From NCBI GenBank assembly GCA_016297585.1, contig JAEDGJ010000084.1, forward strand, positions 1 to 10,833: a stretch of DNA of 10,833 nt. Direction: 5' to 3'. The notes below the pieces were generated by a model that saw only the letters and a list, made by a program, of their open reading frames with translations, was not told the origin of the DNA and ran no database searches. The first letter of the stretch is position 1. Each line of letters starts with the position of its first letter. This document shows positions 8,090-10,833 of the stretch, piece after piece. Origin of the DNA: Clostridiaceae bacterium. Lineage in GTDB: Bacteria; Bacillota; Clostridia; Oscillospirales; QAMX01. The translations under genes were made by a program, and so were the position numbers.

Positions 8090-8139
8090 TATAAAAAGAG
8101 TTCCGGAAGAGTCATTTTTCTTCCGGAACTCTTTTTATA
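8090..8139. terminator. Bidirectional intrinsic terminator between convergent genes
   Basis: Bases 8090-8110 are the exact reverse complement of 8119-8139, giving a perfect 21-bp stem around an 8-base loop (8111-8118). The core is GAGTTCCGGAAGA. The foot of the stem is a run of five A on one side and five T on the other, so the transcript ends in a U-tract when read from either strand. It lies between the stop of radA on the plus strand and the stop of the glycoside hydrolase gene on the minus strand, 12 bases from the latter, and would end both. Confidence 0.93.
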
Positions 8140-8151
8140 GGGAAATCGGCG

Positions 8152-10293
8152 TTATACGCGCGCGTCAATCAGCGCGTAGCCGCCAAACAGACCTGCGGGA
8201 ACGGTAAACGCTAGCGTCTTGCCGTCGTCCGTGAAGGAAAGGGGAGTCGCCGTCCCGCATTCGGGCGTCGACAGCACCACCTCGCGCACCGGCGCCGCGG
8301 CGGGCTTTTCAAAGCGCACCGTGACGGCATCCGGCAGCTTGTATGCACCGGCAAAGGTCGTGACGACGTCCTCGTGGCCGACGGTGATCGCGTGATCCGG
8401 CAGCGTGCCTTCGATGTTGAACAGATGCAGCGCATAGCCGTGCTCCACCGTATACGCGGAGGAAAGCAGGTCGGTCTTGGACTCGACGGTGAGCCGCACG
8501 CCGCCCAGGAGCGCGTTTAAGACCGCGCCGCTCGTCCGGCGAAGCAGCGGAATCGGCGACGCCGGCATATTCGCGCGTTCGCGGACGGGCTTGCGGATGT
8601 CGGATACATAGGAGCCGTGAATCGGGTTTGCGCACACGTCCGGGAGCCAGACGATCTCGCCCGTGCCGCACCGCTCGCGGATCGCCGTCGTCTTCCCGTC
8701 CGTGCAGAGGAGCGCCTCCGCGCCGTCTCCGCAGGCAAACGTCAGCCCGGCGCGGACGTCGTCCAGCTCGACGCTGCGTCCCGCATAGCAGAACGTGCCG
8801 GAGCCGTTTGCCGCTTCCTCGTTCACGCCGCTGCGCAGTCCGAGCGCGGAAAACACCTCCTGCACCGGCCGCGGGCTGCCGTCGGCTCGGAAAATACCGC
8901 ATTCCCCGACAAAAACGAGCTTTCCGCCCTGCTCCGCATAGCCGCGCAGCCGGCAAAGCTCCTCATCCGACAGCATCGCCGCATGCGGCAGGAGAATCAT
9001 CGGATAGCGCTCCAGCTCGTCCGCCGTGTCGTTTTCGAACACCATATCCGCCGCTATCCCGGAAAAATACGCGCTCTGTGTCCAGGAGAGGAAGGGATCG
9101 ATATACTGCCGGGAGTTTTGCGTATAGTCCCGCGTCTGCGCCGACTGGTAGACCGCGAGATCCGGGTTCCGCTTCGGCGCGATATAGCTTTCTTCATGCG
9201 CTTTTTCAAACGCGCGGTATTTGTATTCCAGCTCGTTTAAGTCCCCGCGTTCCCGCGTCGCAAGATAGAGCTGCCCCCAGAGCCGGGAAAGCGCCCAGGT
9301 GAAGTAGTAGTCGTCGTCGCGCTCCGGATAAAACAGCGACATCGACGGCACGCCGCTGCGGCTCGCCATCGCATTGCGGTGCAGCATCTCCAGCGCAAAC
9401 TCCGGATAGGAATACTGCCGCACGGCGGAGACGTAATTCTCCTGGAAGATATGCGTCCAGGTGCGTCCGGCCGTCTCAAACGGGCAGGAGGACCAGTTGG
9501 AGCGCAGAATGCCGGAGATATAGTTCGGCCGCATCAGATGATGATAGCCGAGCGACTCATAATACGCCGTCAGGTCGTTGTAGAACGCCGTCGTGGACGC
9601 AAGCCGGAAGCGGCGGAAGGCGACATAGACGGGATCCGCATAGTTTTCCCAGAAGGCGGGCCAATGCTCCGGATCCGGCAGCTCGTATCCGGTCTGCTCA
9701 TAAAACAGCTTCCGGCAGTGCGGGCAGGCGCAGGACTGGGAAAAATACTGCACGTCGTCGTTCATCACGCCGTCGACGCCCGTTTCCAGCACGCCCTTCA
9801 TATACTCCATATACGCCGCGCGGTAATCCGGATTGTTAAAGCACATGCACCAGCCCATGTAATTCGACCGCGCCGGGGTTCCGGTGCGTCCGTCGATCTG
9901 GAGCCAGGGCTTATATTCCTCCGGGAAATCGGCGAAGCGCTCGCGCAGTCCCGGCCACGAATCGATCGAGGAATTGCGCATGGCGAAGCTGTATTCGACC
10001 AGCTCCCACTCGTGTTCATCCTTCGGCGCGGAGGTCAGCTGCGAGCTGTGATGCTCGACGACCTTGATGCCGTGGGCGTGACAGGCGCGGACGATGCGGC
10101 GCAGCACGTCGTACAGCTTCGGCCACCACGGCCGGTAATTCCAGCGGAAATGCGTGGAGCTGAAGGTGATGACCGTTGTGATGCCGTTTTTGGCAAATTC
10201 CGCGGCTTTCCGGTCGAAATCCTCGTCCGAAAAGCGGAAAATCTCGTCGTCGTTGTACCAGAACCATGCAAATCGTTCTTTCCAGGGATTCAT
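8152..10293 (-). CDS. Putative glycoside hydrolase, GH42-like / GHL6-like, cytoplasmic
   Basis: The protein has 713 residues with no signal peptide or membrane segment. Residues 1 to about 400 look like a TIM-barrel glycosidase: the start FAWFWYNDDEIFRFSDEDF, VITFSSTHFRWN (41-52), GIKVVEHHSS (75-84), MCFNNPDYRAAYMEYM (150-165) and VDGVMNDDVQYF (173-184), followed by Cys188, Cys190 and Cys193 in CACPHC. That Cys cluster just after a barrel strand resembles the zinc site of GH42 beta-galactosidases and the matching stretch of hypothetical GHL6 proteins. Residues about 427-466 (MILLPHAAMLSDEEL then GGKLVFVGECG) look like the amidotransferase-like middle domain of GH42 enzymes, and the C-terminal 200 residues look like beta-sandwich. 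The substrate is unknown and catalysis is unproven. The gene follows spoIIID by 30 bases with its own strong ribosome site and ends at the shared terminator, so mother-cell expression is likely. Confidence 0.72.
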   Translation of the reverse strand: MNPWKERFAWFWYNDDEIFRFSDEDFDRKAAEFAKNGITTVITFSSTHFRWNYRPWWPKLYDVLRRIVRACHAHGIKVVEHHSSQLTSAPKDEHEWELVEYSFAMRNSSIDSWPGLRERFADFPEEYKPWLQIDGRTGTPARSNYMGWCMCFNNPDYRAAYMEYMKGVLETGVDGVMNDDVQYFSQSCACPHCRKLFYEQTGYELPDPEHWPAFWENYADPVYVAFRRFRLASTTAFYNDLTAYYESLGYHHLMRPNYISGILRSNWSSCPFETAGRTWTHIFQENYVSAVRQYSYPEFALEMLHRNAMASRSGVPSMSLFYPERDDDYYFTWALSRLWGQLYLATRERGDLNELEYKYRAFEKAHEESYIAPKRNPDLAVYQSAQTRDYTQNSRQYIDPFLSWTQSAYFSGIAADMVFENDTADELERYPMILLPHAAMLSDEELCRLRGYAEQGGKLVFVGECGIFRADGSPRPVQEVFSALGLRSGVNEEAANGSGTFCYAGRSVELDDVRAGLTFACGDGAEALLCTDGKTTAIRERCGTGEIVWLPDVCANPIHGSYVSDIRKPVRERANMPASPIPLLRRTSGAVLNALLGGVRLTVESKTDLLSSAYTVEHGYALHLFNIEGTLPDHAITVGHEDVVTTFAGAYKLPDAVTVRFEKPAAAPVREVVLSTPECGTATPLSFTDDGKTLAFTVPAGLFGGYALIDARV

Positions 10294-10299
10294 TGGTAA

Positions 10300-10306
10300 A
10301 CCTCCT
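10300..10306 (-). promoter_or_regulatory. Ribosome binding site that fixes the glycoside hydrolase start
   Basis: On the minus strand AGGAGGT (10306 down to 10300) lies six bases before the ATG at 10293-10291. An in-frame ATG at 10314 lies upstream of this site and would add seven residues, but it has no comparable ribosome site, so the downstream ATG is the better start. Confidence 0.85.
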
Positions 10307-10323
10307 GCATTCATACGATGTTT

Positions 10324-10617
10324 TTACTCCCGGAACCCGTGCGCGGCCTGCGCTTCCTGCCGGATCCGCGCGAGCTCCTCATACTTGCGTTTGGTAGCCA
10401 TCCCGCCGCGCAGATGCCGCTGGGTTTTATTCTCCTCCAGAACCCGCAAAACCTTTCCGTGGAGAATGCGGTCCGTCTCCCGCAGCCGGACGGTCACGTC
10501 CTTATGTACCGTGCTTTTGCTGATGCCGTACATTTTCGCCGCAGCGCGCACAGTCGCGGCGTTTTCCACGATGTACCGTCCGAGCTGCACACAGCGCTCG
10601 TCGGCATTCCACCTCAT
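10324..10617 (-). CDS. spoIIID: Sporulation transcriptional regulator SpoIIID
   Basis: SpoIIID is a small DNA-binding protein of the sporulation mother cell, made under sigma-E, that activates or represses many sigma-E genes and helps switch to sigma-K. The protein has 97 residues, close to the usual 80-95. It shows GRYIVENAATVRAAAKMYGI (13-32) and SKSTVHKDVT (33-42), the family's helix-turn-helix, and then the basic segment KTQRHLRGGMATKRKY (64-79) that contacts the minor groove in the Bacillus protein. The ATG at 10617 is chosen over in-frame GTG codons at 10629 and 10635 because it gives exactly the N-terminal length of Bacillus SpoIIID; GAGGG at 10632-10628 is the likely ribosome site. 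The last 18 residues are a glutamine/alanine-rich tail that varies in the family. Its presence shows the organism is, or recently was, a spore former. Confidence 0.95.
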   Translation of the reverse strand: MRWNADERCVQLGRYIVENAATVRAAAKMYGISKSTVHKDVTVRLRETDRILHGKVLRVLEENKTQRHLRGGMATKRKYEELARIRQEAQAAHGFRE

Positions 10618-10643
10618 CTCAGCGATCACCCTCACATATCACG

Positions 10644-10653
10644 GTTTGTTCAT
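10644..10653 (-). promoter_or_regulatory. Candidate SpoIIID operator upstream of spoIIID
   Basis: On the minus strand the ten bases ATGAACAAAC match every position of the SpoIIID consensus I recall from Bacillus (WWRRACARNY). The site is 27-36 bases before the spoIIID start codon and touches the -10 element of the nearer candidate promoter, a position suited to feedback repression. The consensus is degenerate, and one chance match in this spacer is possible at roughly a ten per cent level. Confidence 0.4.
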
Positions 10654-10702
10654 ATATATGAGGGCCGCCGCGCCGTTTATGCGCCTGCCGCGGCTTTTAT
10701 TC
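10653..10702 (-). promoter_or_regulatory. Two overlapping candidate sigma-E promoters of spoIIID
   Basis: Read on the minus strand, GAATAAA (10702-10696), 14 bases, then CATAAACG (10681-10674) resembles the sigma-E pattern kmATATT-N14-CATACAhT. A second, shifted pair is GCATAAA (10682-10676), 15 bases, then CATATATA (10660-10653). Neither is a full match; both keep the ATA of the -35 and the CATA of the -10. The positions would give a leader of about 30 or 50 bases before the start codon. Sigma-E control of spoIIID is established in Bacillus; its use here is inferred. Confidence 0.35.
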
Positions 10703-10833
10703 TATCATGCAATCCGCGGCCGTTCAAGCGTCTGCGCGGCTCTTCCGTCGTTTCGTATAGGAAGTGAGTCGAATTCGTATGTGCAGGCAGGCAGATGCGG
10801 CGCTGTGCGGGGTTGCTTTTTTATGCGAAATGC
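10703..10833. other. Right-edge stretch with no supported gene
   Basis: On the minus strand one frame is open from the window edge to a TGA at 10707-10705 (42 codons), but its sequence does not look like a known protein end. On the plus strand an ATG at 10779 with AGGAAGTGAG upstream could begin a gene that leaves the window, but only 18 codons are visible. A T-run at 10814-10819 follows a GC-rich stretch, yet I find no matching hairpin arm. I cannot decide between these readings. Confidence 0.3.

Noticed and set aside
9379..10299. Plus-strand open frame opposite the glycoside hydrolase (306 codons)
   Set aside because: Antisense to a gene with clear domain structure and ribosome site; its Arg/Val/Ile-rich sequence shows no family features.
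10318..10767. Plus-strand open frame opposite spoIIID (149 codons)
   Set aside because: SpoIIID on the minus strand is unmistakable, and this frame has no ribosome site or motif.
10786..10819. Possible intrinsic terminator ending in TTGCTTTTTT near the right edge
   Set aside because: The T-run and GC-rich right arm look suitable, but no left arm pairs with GCGGGGTTGC within reach.

Overview
The window looks like chromosomal DNA of a GC-rich, spore-forming member of the Clostridia, possibly an Oscillospirales-like gut lineage. Three things point there: a purine operon that combines an archaeal-type IMP cyclohydrolase (PurO) with a stand-alone AICAR formyltransferase, a clear SpoIIID sporulation regulator, and Gram-positive-style ribosome binding sites and terminators. 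The exact taxon is inference.

Region 1 (1-364) is the C-terminal end of a plus-strand protein that starts outside the window, probably an M14-type zinc carboxypeptidase-like protein. Region 2 (388-6655) is a tightly packed plus-strand purine operon, purF-purM-purN-purO-purH(AICARFT only)-purD, joined by 1-4 base overlaps or gaps under 20 bases. It covers PRPP to phosphoribosylamine (PurF), to GAR (PurD), to FGAR (PurN), then FGAM to AIR (PurM), and the last two steps AICAR to FAICAR (PurH) to IMP (PurO). PurL, PurE/K, PurC and PurB are not here and must lie elsewhere. radA, for recombination and repair, follows purD after 7 bases and appears to share the transcript. The plus-strand unit ends in a weak hairpin and then a perfect 21-bp bidirectional terminator (8090-8139).

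Region 3 (8152-10617) is on the minus strand and converges on that terminator. spoIIID is followed after 30 bases by a 713-residue putative cytoplasmic glycoside hydrolase that resembles GH42 and hypothetical GHL6-type proteins. The pair looks like a two-gene operon that would be expressed in the sporulation mother cell. Upstream of spoIIID, 10644-10702 holds two candidate sigma-E promoters and a sequence that fits the SpoIIID operator consensus. The final stretch to 10833 has no gene I can support.

Nothing here is a wholly new defence or mobile system. The most distinctive items are the spoIIID-linked glycoside hydrolase with an altered active-site motif, the divergent glutamine loop of PurF, and the hybrid archaeal/bacterial end of the purine pathway.
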